The notes below the pieces were generated by a model. It was not told where the DNA came from and made no database searches. It saw nothing but the letters and a program-made list of their open reading frames with translations. DNA of 64,000 nucleotides from Mustela lutreola. Lineage: Eukaryota; Chordata; Mammalia; Carnivora; Mustelidae. Positions 41,746 to 57,400 of this stretch are shown here, piece by piece. Each line of letters starts with the position of its first letter. Position 1 is the first letter of the stretch. The position numbers and the translations under genes are program-made. Location: contig NC_081295.1 of assembly GCF_030435805.1 (NCBI RefSeq), positions 158,691,001 to 158,755,000 on the forward strand, given 5' to 3'.

Positions 41746-44120
41746 GGTCTAGCTCTTTTTCTTGCCCAAGATCTCTTTCTGGCAAGCGAATGCCCACCCC
41801 CCTCCCCTTAGAGAATTGCTAGCCCCCGAGTCATAGCCAACCACAGCACGCTCTCTTCTGGGCACAGTGATGGACATCAGTGTAGCTGGTGGTTGGCATG
41901 TGCGTGTCCCATGACACCAATCAGAATCCTTCCTGTTTCAACAGCAGGGACAAGAACCTTTTTACAAAATACACAGAAAGCCATTACACACCCGGCTTTG
42001 GGCTGCGTGGGACGTGGGACTTAGTGGGCAGTGTCCTTAATCAGGTGGTCATTCCCCTTATAATCTAGGACCAAGTACATCTGGGAATCCAGGCAGCTGC
42101 GGCCGAATTAAGTTCGACTTTCTTACCACCGCCCCCCTCCCATTTTGGCTGGATGGCTCCCAACAGGAGGTACCAGTCAGGCCAGCCTGGGGGTATTATT
42201 AGCTTATTAGGGAAAAGAAAGAAACACTATGTCCAGGAATTTCCAAAATAGGTCCATATGACCTGCTATCCCGATCATTAGGAGGTAGCCAAGAGATGAT
42301 CCTTCGGCGGGGGGCGGGGGGGGGTAGCATCCAAGGGTGGCCAGGCTGTCTCACAAAGGTGTGTGGGCTGTTCAGTCTCTGAATGGTGGTAGGAAGCATG
42401 AAAGATCCAGTAATTACCTTGACTGTCAGCCCATTGTTGAGAGGCTTTGCAACGGAAGCCATGCCCCGTCGTCAGACCACAACGGTCTAGAAAGCCAGAA
42501 GCGCCGCACAGGTTAGTTTCCAGGGCCACTGTGCTATTGCAGGGGTTGGCTGATTGGACCAGGATAGCCGCACTGCGCCCTCAAAGTGTCAGCACTCACA
42601 GGTCCTAGAGAGGGTGGGAGGTCCCATGCATCGTCCACCCGAGCAGGGGTGCCCGGGGCCCCTTGCTATGGGGCTTCCCTCCCTGTACGACAAGCAGGTC
42701 GGGAGTCCAGATCAGAGACCGAGCCCTTCCTTGTGTGCCTGTCTGTGGTGGTGAACGTCCTGCCCAAAGCAGGCTCCCTCAGCAGACGGGCTCCCGTCTG
42801 GCTTGGCGGAGAGCAGGCTGCTCCGAGGCATCCACCCAAGGGACAGACGGCAGGTCAGCAGCTGGATTTATTTCCACAGTTCACAGCTCCAGAGAGAGGT
42901 GTCTGTGCAGCCTAGTTTTCCAAGTGGAGACCAAACAGCTGGGACAGCCCAGGAGGCCATAAAATGACAGGAAGGTTGATCAAGGGGAGGGCTGGGGAGA
43001 GCCCTGAAAACTGCCCTGGGCTCTGCCCAGCGAGGAGCATGGCAGCCTCCATTTTTGGTTCTGAACAGCGGCCTCTGGGACTCGTGTTGGCTTGGGCCTG
43101 AGACAGCACTCAGCCTGCTGGCCCACAGTGATCCAGGACCAGGGCCCGGGGAGCCTGGCTGAACCAGCCGCTCTGCTCCAGATGGCAAAGTGGGGGTTAA
43201 CACCGTCCCCAAAGGGACAGCTGCCACTTCTTCCTGTGAACAGAGATGCCGGGGCCAGCTGCATCCTTAAGGTTGCCCTTTCCATGTCACAAAGTTGGCT
43301 CCCCCAACTTTGTGAGACGTGGAGTCCAAGCTGACCCGCCCTCCTCTGTGGCTGTGCGGCCAGAATGTCCAAAGGCTTCATTGGGTCAGGAGCCCAGGAA
43401 CAAGCTAAAGCTGCTTTCCAAAGACACCCCGCAACCGTTTCAGGAAGGTGCTGGGTCTAGAACCGAGGGTGCCAGCGAGCTCAGGCTGCCTCCCTCCGTC
43501 AGCGGCTCTCACCAGCAAAACCGGCCACTGCAGCCACTTGCAGCTGCTGCTTTGGAACTGCAGGAGATGCCCCAGGGGAAACCTCAAACCGGCCCATACG
43601 TGGAGGGCAAGGAGAGACTCAAGAGAAAGGCAGACCATTCCTGATTGGTACGTGGCAGTTTTAATAAGCAAGGAAGCTCACGTATTACCCTTGTTGTGGG
43701 TGCCCATGAGACAGGTGTCTGCACCTGCCCACCACAATCCTAAAAGTTTATGGAGAGGCCTTGACTGGGTTGAGTTAGGTGTTCAATCCAGAGGGTCTCC
43801 ACAACAGCTTACTCTCTCAAGACCGTGTCCTTGAAACAACTCTCACTGTGGAAATGGTGGGTGCAGTGTACACTCCAAGGACAGGGAGGGAGAGAGGAGG
43901 ACCTCCAGGGGCCTGCTCTCGGGTCAGCGGGTGGTCATGTCCTCTAGATGAGCTCCTCCAACAGTAGCCCCCGTGACCGAGTGCTTGCCACAGCCTGGCA
44001 CACTGTTACAATGGAGCAGGCGTCTTCCATTTTGTAGCCTCTGAACGAGAAAGACTTGGGGCAACGGTTCTAGATCAAGCACCAGGAAACTGGCGTGGGG
44101 TTTTACGATTCACAAAATAC
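41746..44120. other. Intergenic, nothing firm
   Basis: Some of this (about 41,950-42,600) looks like worn repeat material, but I cannot assign a family. No class I or other gene exon was recognised. Confidence 0.35.
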
Positions 44121-44127
44121 TTTCATC

Positions 44128-44315
44128 GGAGCACCTGGGTGGCTCTGTTTGTTGGGTGTCTGCCTTTGGCTCAGGTCATGATCTCAGAGTGCTGGGATGG
44201 AGCCCTGCATCGGGCTCCCCACTCATGGAGCCTGCTTCTCCCTCGGCCTGCTGCTCCCCCCGCTCGTGCTCTCTCCCTCTCTGCCAAATGGATAAATCAA
44301 GTCTTAATGAAAGAC
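44128..44315 (+). repeat. Diverged CAN-SINE
   Basis: Head GGAGCACCTGGGTGGCTCTG, core ATCTCAGAGTGCTGGGATGG, tail AAATGGATAAATCAAGTC. Confidence 0.88.
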
Positions 44316-44594
44316 AAGGAAGGAAGGAAAGAGGAAGGGAGAGAGGAAGTACTCTGTAAACACGGCTCCCATTACATCCTCAGATGACTGCCAAAGTGGT
44401 GCCCTGGTTGTTGCTGAGTTCCAGACCTGGAGTGGGAAGGCTCCGCATCCCAGGGGCTGTTTCCTTCTTGCACAGACAGAATAACAAGTCTCCACATAAG
44501 GCATGTTTGCAAACCTATTTTGTAAATTGTAAAACCCCATGCCATTGTGGAACATAAAGGGTGATCATAACACAAAGTGGAATGTGGGGGCGTC

Positions 44595-45140
44595 CTGAGC
44601 TGCGAGCGAATGCCGGGCTCTGGAGCCAGTGGGCGGGAGAGAATTCTTGAGACGTCATCGTGCAAAAAAAGTGATTTTATTAAAGCCCGGGGACAGGACC
44701 CGTGGGCAGAAAGAGCTGCACTGGGACAGGGGCCCATCACATATTTTCAAGTTGGGAGGGGCCAGGGACAGCCACAAGCCTCCAAGGTGATTCTGAAGCA
44801 AGTTTTCCAGGACTCTGAGGGAGCTAGCTATTGTTGGGAAAGGGCGCTTATTCCTGTTTAGTGAAAACTCCATCCTGAGACCCTTTAGATGTATATCAGG
44901 GTCCACAGGCTTGGGGGATGAGGGCTGCCATACATTTTGGGGGCAGAGACAAAGGAACTTACCAAAGGAACTTCCGTATAAAGTAGACTCACAGGATCCT
45001 GGGGTCGGGCTAAGGCTGCCTTTTACCCTTAGCGAAATGTCCCAGCGGAAGTTCCCTTGACTGCTTCAAGGTCAGGTCACCGGGCCACCGGGCTGTAGGC
45101 AGTAAGGAAACTTAGCTTTTTTTTCTTTTGTTTCTCACAT
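44595..45140 (-). mobile_element. Solitary LTR fossil, class I-type endogenous retrovirus, minus strand
   Basis: Reverse copy of the same LTR family found on the plus strand at about 60,955-61,520. The two share the 5' region, the polyadenylation-signal region and the CTCAAGAATTC word near the 3' end. No internal viral genes adjoin it. The visible divergence between the copies implies an old insertion (tens of millions of years, by eye). Confidence 0.7.
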
Positions 45141-45216
45141 CAACTGCAAATTACATGGAAAACAATAAACGTGATACCCATTGGACTGATTAAAATCAAT
45201 GTACGTGGCCGAGCCT

Positions 45217-45400
45217 GGGCGCCAGGGTGGCTCATTGGGGAAGCTGCTGCCTTCGGCTCAGTCGTGACCCAGGGTCCCAGGACGGAGCCCCACGTCGGGC
45301 TCCTGCTCAGGGAGGTCTGCATCGGCCTCTGCCTGCTGCTCCGCCAGCGTGTGCGCTCTGCTCCCCACCCCGTGTCAAATAAATTAAAAAAAAAAAAAAA
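45217..45400 (+). repeat. CAN-SINE
   Basis: Diverged copy: GGGCGCCAGGGTGGCTCATT, then GGGTCCCAGGACGGAGCC, tail TCAAATAAATT plus A run. Confidence 0.88.
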
Positions 45401-45719
45401 TCACTGAGCCAGGTTGAACTGAGTGAGGGTAAGGGGCCGGGCCCTCCCCGCGCTCCCTTACCTGCAGCATTTCGGTCAAGGGGTGGAATCTCCCCACTGC
45501 CTTCGCTTTCTAAGATGCTGTGTGCCTCCACCTCCCCTCTGGGTCTTGTTTTGGCTCTAGATGCTGTGGTTGGAGGTGGTGAGTTTTAATCGGAGGTAAT
45601 CCTCTTTTTTCAAGAACAAATCCAGATCCCGGCGCTAGGTGGGACCTGCGGTTGCTACGGGTAGGAGGGTGGGCTGCTGAGGGGCGGGGCTCTCTTCCTT
45701 TCTGACTGCTTGGACTGAA

Positions 45720-46480
45720 CTCTCTTGACCTTGGTAGGTCTACAGCCGTGGCTGGGCCCCCGGGCAGGGAGCGCGACGGTGAAACCGGGCTGGGAGAGCG
45801 GGGCTGCAGCCGGCGCTGGGCCCGTGGGCACTGCCCCCCCACCCCACAGTCCCTGTCCTCAGTGCGCCGCGGGTGAGTGGGGCAGCTGGGTGTCGAGCTT
45901 GCAGGGACGGAGGCAAATGCAGGGTGTTGGTCCCGCACTCCCCAAGCCTGAAGCAGGCCGGCGGGCATTGAACTGGGGGAAAACCTGGGTGTCTGGGGTG
46001 TGGCCCGGGGCACCCACCTCTCTGGCTACCGTGGGGGGGGGGGGGGCTCTGGCCCGTGTTGAGAAAGCGGGGATCCCAGAGGAGACGCTTCGGGGCCAAG
46101 GGGCTTCAGGCCTCCGCAGCCCCGGCCCGATGGATGGGAACCCCTCGGCCCCAGCCCGCGGGAGTGAACCGTCTCCGCGACGGTGCACAGTTCTGCTCCG
46201 GCCTGCCCGCGGGAGGCCTCACTGGCCCGGCCGGAGGGCCCCTGACGCCGGCAGTGGGAGCCCGGGCTGCTGGCTGCTCCGCAAAGCCTGGCAGGGGCGT
46301 TGGGGCTCTTGGTCCCAGGACTGCTGTGCGGAGCTGCGGACAGTGGATTTGCGTCCCAGACACGAGGACGGGAAGATGGCGACAGGCTCCCTCGGGGCAT
46401 TCGCATTTGGGAAGGGCGGGTCCCCGGGGCCACCACCTTCCCCGCTGAGGGGTGTGGGTGTGCCGAGTGCGCTGGGAGGT
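45720..46480. promoter_or_regulatory. CpG-rich region upstream of ZFP57
   Basis: CpG-dense sequence with a G run of about 16 at 46,030-46,046. A splice donor-like GTGAGAG follows at about 46,784. This is the best candidate for the ZFP57 promoter and 5' noncoding exons. The overlapping frames on both strands are compositional. Confidence 0.45.
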
Positions 46481-47114
46481 TCCAGGAGCCTGCGGCAGTA
46501 GCACTTCCGTCCCCAGACCAGACGGTGGCTTAACAATCTGGACCGGGGCATTTCCTGAGCACCCCAGCAATGCTGTGTGGGGGACCGGCAGGCCGCAGGG
46601 TAGGGGATGGTCCCCACCCGACATCTCGCACAGCGGCTGGGTTGTGCCTCCTCTTCAGCAATCCAGCTAACGCCATTGTCTAGTGCCCCTCTCTGTTTCA
46701 CCACCAGTCCAGGGAGAGTGAAAAAAAAAGGCCAGTGGGTTTTCTGAGCTGTTCAAGGGACTGCACCTTGAGAAGGAGACGTGAGGTGAGAGCTGTCCCC
46801 CAAGGAGATGGGGTTCGGCCGGAGCTCCCCGAGTGGCCCCAGTGCGGGGCTCACCGGAGCCTCGGTGTTCTCTGTGGGCTGCTTATCCTGTCAGTCTTCC
46901 CGAGGACCTTTCTGATTCCTTCACAGAAGCGCGTGTGAAAGTCCGTAGAATCCCATGGTGTTCGGCACTAGATGGGGTCTAGAGATTTGTCCTTTCCCAT
47001 TGTCTTGTAAGACGCGGTCAAAATGATGCAGCTTGCACGAGGCGGTTTGCACTGTCTGCAGAATTCCGCACGGCTGCCCGAGGGAGTGCCGGGGACACGG
47101 CCGTCCTGTCCTCA

Positions 47115-47265
47115 GGGGGAGAGCCTAGGCTTTGACACTGACTCTGCTGTGGACGAGCTTCTCGGCGTCTCCGCACTTGAAGTGCCACGAAGTGGAGTCA
47201 GTTACTCCGACCTCCCGGGCCGTGCCGGCACACAGCAGGGCCTCCGCTGTTCTTGGTGTCCCTGA
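47115..47265 (+). repeat. Possible MIR remnant
   Basis: A tail-like CCGGCACACAGCAGGGCCTC preceded by a worn core; directly upstream of the first ZFP57 coding exon. Confidence 0.4.
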
Positions 47266-47517
47266 CCCGCTGAGGGAGCCCTGCCGCTCTCTTCCTGCTG
47301 GTGACGCATTTTGTTTCTCTCTGACCTCAGGTTGGGAGCGGTGGGCACCGGCCAGAGGCTGAGGCAGGGCGGGCAGAAGGCACCTGTCTTCATAGCCCCA
47401 CACCAGCTGCGGAGCCCCTGTGACGAGTCCCTGAACCCTGTAGCCTGCCCTTTGAGGGACCAGAGGGTGACCGCAGAACCAAACCAGGAAGAGCAGGTAC
47501 ATCCATCCCGGGAAGCC

Positions 47518-50727
<3,210 letters not shown>

Positions 50728-51459
50728 TGCTCTGGCAGGGTCAGGGGCCCCCGCAGGAGGAGGGGGGAGGGGTGACCAGGGAAATGCTGAAAAGACGACA
50801 GGAGAAGTGGCACACGGAAACTCCTGTACGTTAATTAGCACCTGCCATTTTCTTTGTGTCTGATCGACCGTCAAGTGGTAATTGTTGAGAAGACAGTGGC
50901 GGCTGTGGTAGGGCTAAGAGGGGAGCGGAAGGAGGTGGGGGGGTCGGGGGTCCCATCCCTGCAACTGGGGAGTCCAGCCGGTGTTCGGATGCGGCCCTTG
51001 CTGCTGCCCGCGGGGCGGGGAGGGGGCAGGGGAGGGGGCTCCAGGGTTCTCGCTCCCCCTGCTCCTCCCCGGCAGCCTCCACACCCCTCAGCTCTGCCCC
51101 TCAGGATGGACGCTGGGGAAGAAACAACCCCCATGGGCGATGTTGGCGGACAGGAATCGGCGGCAGGGAGGCGGCTGGTCTCAGTCCTGCCTGCGTTCCT
51201 GAGCAGCACAGGTGTCGTCCGTCCGAGAGAGGAATGCCTGCTTGGCCGCAGCAGATGGCGAGTGGCCGGGGTGGGCAGCCCGACGGGGGCGGGGGGGGGA
51301 AGGTAGACGGGAGAAGAGGACGCAGCCTTCCTGGAAATGCAGACTGGATGTCCCTGTGGCGGGGAGGCCAGTGAGAGTGCGGCGGGTGGAGGCCACACCC
51401 TGGGAGCCCGTGCCAGGGCCACCAGGCCGCCCTCCAGGCTGGCCAGGATGCAGCATCGC

Positions 51460-54400
51460 TCAGAAGGGGTTTCCTGGAAGGAGGAGGAAACACCGTGACG
51501 AATCTGTGTTTACCAAGCCTTGATCCGCCGAGAGGAACGGCCCCCAGGAATCCCCTGGCCTCGAGGCCCTCCGCAACCCCTCTGGCTGGCCGGAGGGAAG
51601 GCCCTGCAGGCGGCAGCCGTGAGGGACTGAGGGACGGCCACCCCGACCCACACCCCTCCTCCCTGCCTGCCTGGGGTTCCCTTCTCAGCTTATAAAGGGA
51701 GAAGAAAACTTACTTAGCTCCTCAAGAAACTGCCCTGGAAAAAAAGAAAAATCCATGACTGGTGGAAGATGACCCGCCCCTCCCCACACAGCACCCCCCC
51801 CCCGCCCCCCGGCCCCTGCTCTGTAGCGGCCCCACACCACTGAGAGCCCGCCCTCCCACCACACCTGCAAGTCTCCGGTGCAGCCAGTTGTAGCAGATGA
51901 CCAAGGCCAGCAGGGGTCCGAGCACTGGCACCAGCACAAACAGGGTTATCTTCCAGCAGGGCACCCTCAGGAAGTGGGGGTCTGAGCGTGACCACAGAAC
52001 AAACTGGGTTAGAGGTTGTCCCCTGCCCCCTCCCCCCAGTCTGCGTATTGTTGGGCTTCTTAACTGGCTGAATGGGCCCAAGAACACACAGCTCTGTCTG
52101 TGCAGAGTTCAGGCATCTGGGGAACTCCAGTGAGTGACAACGGTGCGGGATCCCGGTTCTCACCAGCCCTTAATTGAATTGAGCATTTCTTCCATTAAAA
52201 ATGGAGGCCACAAACCAGTCGTCAACAGTACCTATGACCCTGTTACCAAGAGAAACCACAGATAAACTCTCATTCCCGCTGGACTTGTTGCTGAAATCTG
52301 GAAATATCTATCAATATTTGGACAAAATTATTGGACCTGCTGCTACATTGTTTAGTGCGTTTTTGTTGTTTGAAGAAGCATTTGTCACTATATGACAGAT
52401 GGGTTTATGTTTTGATGCCTGTACTTCAGTGGTTTTCTCAGCAACTGTACTTGTTATCTGTGACCCTTTTAAAAACATTATTCTGGAGAAGGGTCCGTAG
52501 GTTTCACCAGAATGTCCAGGAGATTCATGGTACCGAAAGGTAGTACCTTTGCTTTGAATCCACCAAAGATCACTTTCCTCCCTTTGCGGGGTGTGTGGTC
52601 TGCACGCTGATGGGAGTCCTAAGTGCTAGGGGTGTGCCCCCTGTTCAGGAAGGCTGCTCAGGGCAGCGACCGACCCTCTGTGCTCTGCATTAAGGCATCT
52701 TAGCATTTCTGCAACATCCATGCAGCGGGGATGTGGGTGCCCCTCTGTTGCAGGCATGCTCCTTCAGCACTGGGGACACGGCAGTGAACAAAAAGGATAG
52801 GGATTGTAGTCTTGAAGGGCCAACATTGTAAAGGGGCTTGGTGTGTCTTCCTCCAGGAAGCCTTCCCTGATCAGTCCCGTAGAGTCACTTGTTCTGTGCT
52901 CCTAAGGACACTTCTACCATGTGGGTTTCATCAACGATGCATAAGTAGTCGGTCCTCCATGATGTTGGTGTCCTGTCCCCAACTGGATGGCCAGCATGCC
53001 TGGGAGGGCCCGGGTACCTCCCCTCCATAATTTCTGCACACAGACGCCTTGGTCTCCCTGCTGCAGGGGTCGGCGGGCCAGGCTCAGGGTACAGTGCGTG
53101 GCCCGGAGAGGCGTCACAGGAGTGCTTGCTAGCAACATCTCAGCGTGACTTCCTCAAAAAGGCAGCGTGAAGGGCAGAGGCAGGAGGCCAACTGGGAGCG
53201 AGGGTTCTCATTTCCCCCGGACTGGGGCCCACCCACACCGGGCTGACTGGGCCCTGGCACTTACCAAACGTCCGGTGCAGGTTCTCTGAAAGGGAACACA
53301 GGGAGGGACTCAGTGGGGCACTCAGAGGAGACCCCTTCCCCTCGGAGCCTCTGCAATCCGGTCACTTAAAACTCAGGAGTGAGGAACGCCCCTGGAGGAA
53401 GGGGAGCTGATGGACTCTGCCCCGGCTGCGGCAGAGGAAGGAGTCTGGTCACAGCTCCTGGCTGGCCGCGGGGTCCGAAATACTAGCGGAGTTCCGTCGG
53501 AAGGAATCCCGGGGCGTGGGGACGGTCCTGACCGAGGACCGTGGACCGTGTCGGAGATGCCGAAGGGGAGGCAGGGAACGCGGAGGGCGGGCGACGAAAA
53601 CTCACCGATCTCCGCGCGGAGCTTTCCTATGGTAGAGAAAGGCAGCGCTGTTAGTCCAGCCCTGGCCGGACATGGGGCCCGTCCCACCGCCGGCGCCCCG
53701 GGCCTTGCGCAGGCAGCGGGTGGACAGGAGAGCCCGGGCCTTGCGCAGGCAGCGGGTGGACTGCAGAGCCCGGGCCTTGCGCAGGCAGCGGGTGGACGGC
53801 AGAGCCCCGGCCTTGCGCAGGCAGCGGGTGGACGGCAGAGCCCCGGCCTTGCGCAGGCAGCGGGTGGACGGCAGAGCCCCGGCCTTGCGCAGGCAGCGGG
53901 TGGACGGCAGAGCAGAGGCTCCGAGCTGCTGGTGGCAGGAAGTACAGGAATGCAGAACGCAGGGAGCCGGGGTGGGGGGCGGGCAGCAGTGCCCCGACCT
54001 GCTTCAGGTGCCCTCACCTGAACTGCGGCTGCTCTGCGCCTCCGCCTCAGGGTCTCGGTGCCCTTGGCGCCCCCCACCCCCACTGGGCTGCACTTAGTAC
54101 CTGTAAAGCCGCGAGCGTGGGGATCGGGAGGAGACGGTGCTGCCGAGACTCGGGACGTAACAACACCCCCTCCCCGACGGCGGGGAGCGAGCTGCCCCCA
54201 AGAGCCCGGGGTTCCACCCGTCCCACGCCCCCTCCGCTCAGCCAGGGGACTGACCGCCTCTCTACCGCGGGCGGAGTAGGGCGCCGGGACCCGGGGCCGG
54301 TTCAAGGCGGGGAGGACCCCGACGCCCGCTCGCACACCCCGGCCCTCCCCTGTGGTTTCTGCTCTCAGGACCGGCGGGGGGCGGGGGAGAGAAGACCCCC

Positions 54401-57400
54401 AGGGCCCGGGAGCCGTGGCTCGGAACAGCTGGGAGAGAAGGGGCAGGACGACGCCCTGCGCTCACTCTGGCGCGGCGTGAAGCGCCCAGGTGCGGTCCCG
54501 AGGCCGCGGGGACAGCCCCGCGCCCCGCCCCTGGCAGGTGTGTCCGCTCGCGGGACTGCTGACCCTCGCGCGCCTGGCGGGGAGGCCCGCGGTGATACGG
54601 GCTGTTGCAGGTCGGCCCCGCCGCGCAGGGAATGCGGGGACCCGTTGCAGAAGTGCAAGCGCGCGGTAAGGCGTAGACTCGGCTTCCGCAGCTTGGACCC
54701 GATGCCCCTCGGAACTCGGCACCAGGCCGCCCAGCTCCGAGCGCGTTCCCGGGGGTGGGGGGCGGCCCGCCCTCCAGCCCTTACCTCTCAGTCTGTGCTG
54801 CAGGCAGAGGTAGACGAGGCCCGCGGCGATCTGCAGCAGCAGCACCGGGAGCACGGCGAGGAGGACCAGCACGCCGGGGTTGATCCAGTAGAAGGGGTCT
54901 GGAAGGCAGAAGGAGCGCTGCAGCCCCGGCCCCGCACTGATCCTGAGGCCCTGGCACAGCCCCAGGGGGAAGCGGGTCTGCTTCCGGGAAGGCTCCCCGC
55001 GGGCGAGGCCCGTCTTACAGAGTTTAGGAACCAGCTAAGAGACTTAGGTCAGGTCCTCACAGCGCACCGGGCTGGGGTGGGGGGGCTGGGGGGGTGCCAG
55101 GGGGTGACCGCACTGACCCACGACCACCCCTCTGGAGGAGGGGGCCACAGTCCCACGAGACTAGAGCACAGCTTGACCCTGAGCTGGGCCGGGGTGGGGG
55201 TTAGGGAGTCAGGATCCGTGCAGTTAGAGGGGAAAACCAAATGGAGTTATTTTTAGTCATCTTTGAACTGAAATTTAGCATTTCTTCCCATTAGCAGGTC
55301 TGTAGGCAACGTGCCACAATAGTATGAAGAGAATCTGACTTTGTCATCAAGAAAAAACACAAATATTTTCATACCATGTTAGAGTGGTTTGCAGAAACCT
55401 CAAAATATATCACTTTGGTTCATCACTACTTTAACAAGTGAGCCACCCAGGTGCCCCTATCATCACTACTTTGAAATTACAGTAGTTCTCAGGGCCGCTT
55501 CATATCTTGTAACATTTTGATAGCCGTGTTTCAGTACAAATATGTTTTATTTCATGCATTTGAAAGATCCCTCTGGGAAGGGTAAAAACAGAAGGGCCGA
55601 GGCGGGGGAGGTTCCTGGCTGGCTCCTCAGTAGGGAACAGGAGTCTCCATCTTAGGATTGTGAGTTCAAGCCCCACATTGGGAACAGAGTTTACCTAAAA
55701 AAAGAGAGAGCACAGGGGTCCGTTGACGTCCCCGGTGCAGTTATGAACCCCTCCTAGGGTGGTTTGATGACTGAGGGGATGTGGTGTGGGACCATGGATG
55801 GGGGTGGTCTCCGGCTCTGGCTCTGCCCCCACCTGGAACTTGCCATTCCAGAATCTCGTTCATCCATGCCCAAGAGCTCTGCCTGTCTAAGCTCAGTGTG
55901 TCCAGCTGGCTCAGCCCACCTCATCTTGTTCTCTGCTATCCTGGGACAGATAAAGACAGGGCCATCAAGGGCACGGACCAAGAGACAGCAAGGGACAGCA
56001 CGCAACTGGACCGAGAGGGTTTCTTAGGTAGGAACCAAATCCTTCGAGCTGCAGGTTAAGGCTCTTATCTGTGATGTGCCCCAGAAGAAAATGTAGCCAA
56101 TTCTGCTCTCCAAGTTCTTATCCCAAGTTCCCTGCAGGTACAGACTTGCACACTTGTATACCTTCACAAAGTGCTAGAATCACAAAACGGGAGAGAAGGA
56201 GCCATTAGGGGCCTGCTGATGGAAAGTAACAGGAGAGAGCATCACCTACGAATGCTTGGAAAAGTAAGTTACACCTGGTTGTACTTCTCTCTCAGTTTAC
56301 AAGAAACACAAAGATGGGGCACTGTGTAGAACAGAATGGGGATGGACCAGCAAAGCTAGAGCGTGGGAAACTCCACAGGGCAAACAGCAGCCTGTGGATC
56401 TCGGTTAGACCTGACTCAAACTGAACAGCTCTAGAAATATATTTGGGTAGCCGGCAGGGGAATTTGAACAGAGAGTGGCATTGAGGATATTAGGGAATTT
56501 TTGTTAATTTTAAAAGACAGGTTGACAATATTGTGTTTATGGTTTTTTATTTTTATTTATTTTTAAAAAGATTTTATTTATTTATTTGACAAAGAGAGAT
56601 CACAAGTAGACAGAGAGGCAGGCAGAGAGAGAGAGAGAGAGAGAGAGGAAAGCAGGCTCCCTGCTGAGCAGAGAGCCTGATGTGGGGCTTGATCCCAGGA
56701 CCCTGGGATCACGACCTGAGCTGAAGGCAGAGGCTTTAACCCACTGAGCCACCCAGCCGCCCGTGTTTATGGTTTTTTAAAAGAGTTCTTCCCTTTTAAA
56801 AGAAGTGGTACTTTCTTCTTGTTTGTTTTCCAAGTAAACTCACCCCCCCATTGTGACCTTGAGATCAAGAGTCACTGAGATCACCCCAGATGACCTTGAG
56901 ATGGTGAGTCATATGCTCCATGGATTGAGTCAGCCCAGTGCCCTTGAGTGACCCATTCTTGCACATTTAGTGATTTAATGATAATAATGCCTAGGATTTG
57001 CCCTGGTAATTCAGTGGGGGAGGGGAGAGACTTGCGGGTCAGGGGAACTGGCAGTCTGTCTGTCCACCTGGGTGACTGCCGCAGAAAGGGGGTGGGACCC
57101 TCGAGGCTCCCTGTGATCGTCTCTCTGCTTCTGTGATGCTTTTAAGTTTCATAATGAAGCGTAGGAGGAAAGGCTTAGAGAAAATAGGTAGTAAAATCAC
57201 AAAAATGCAAGAAAAAAAGTCGGAAAGAAAGAGAAAGACTCTGGAGAGAAGGCGGGGAGGTGATTCTCTGCTCTAACAGTCACTGCAGTTCAGTCCTCGA
57301 GCTGCTCGGATTCCTGCTCCCCGGCGAGGGGGCGGTCCCTTGTTTACGGGTAAAACACTTTCCTTAGACTCAGGCTCGCAGACTCTGAGCTGGGAGGACC

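Noticed and set aside
36690-47330. Search by eye for MHC class I exons and for genes that replace them
   Set aside because: No alpha1-alpha3, transmembrane or cytoplasmic class I motif was recognised in any frame. Absence is reported as a finding, not as a feature.
52201-52543. Two plus-strand frames (64 and 70 codons) with hydrophobic stretches that look like a small membrane protein
   Set aside because: They lie wholly within an ancient interspersed repeat in a MOG intron that has a diverged relative at 55.3 kb; no gene structure.
53373-54335. 320-codon minus-strand frame and 203-codon plus-strand frame with 12-residue peptide repeats
   Set aside because: Caused by the 36-bp minisatellite in a MOG intron and CpG-rich flanks. 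The true exon 4 of MOG (21 bases) lies in this span in its own frame.
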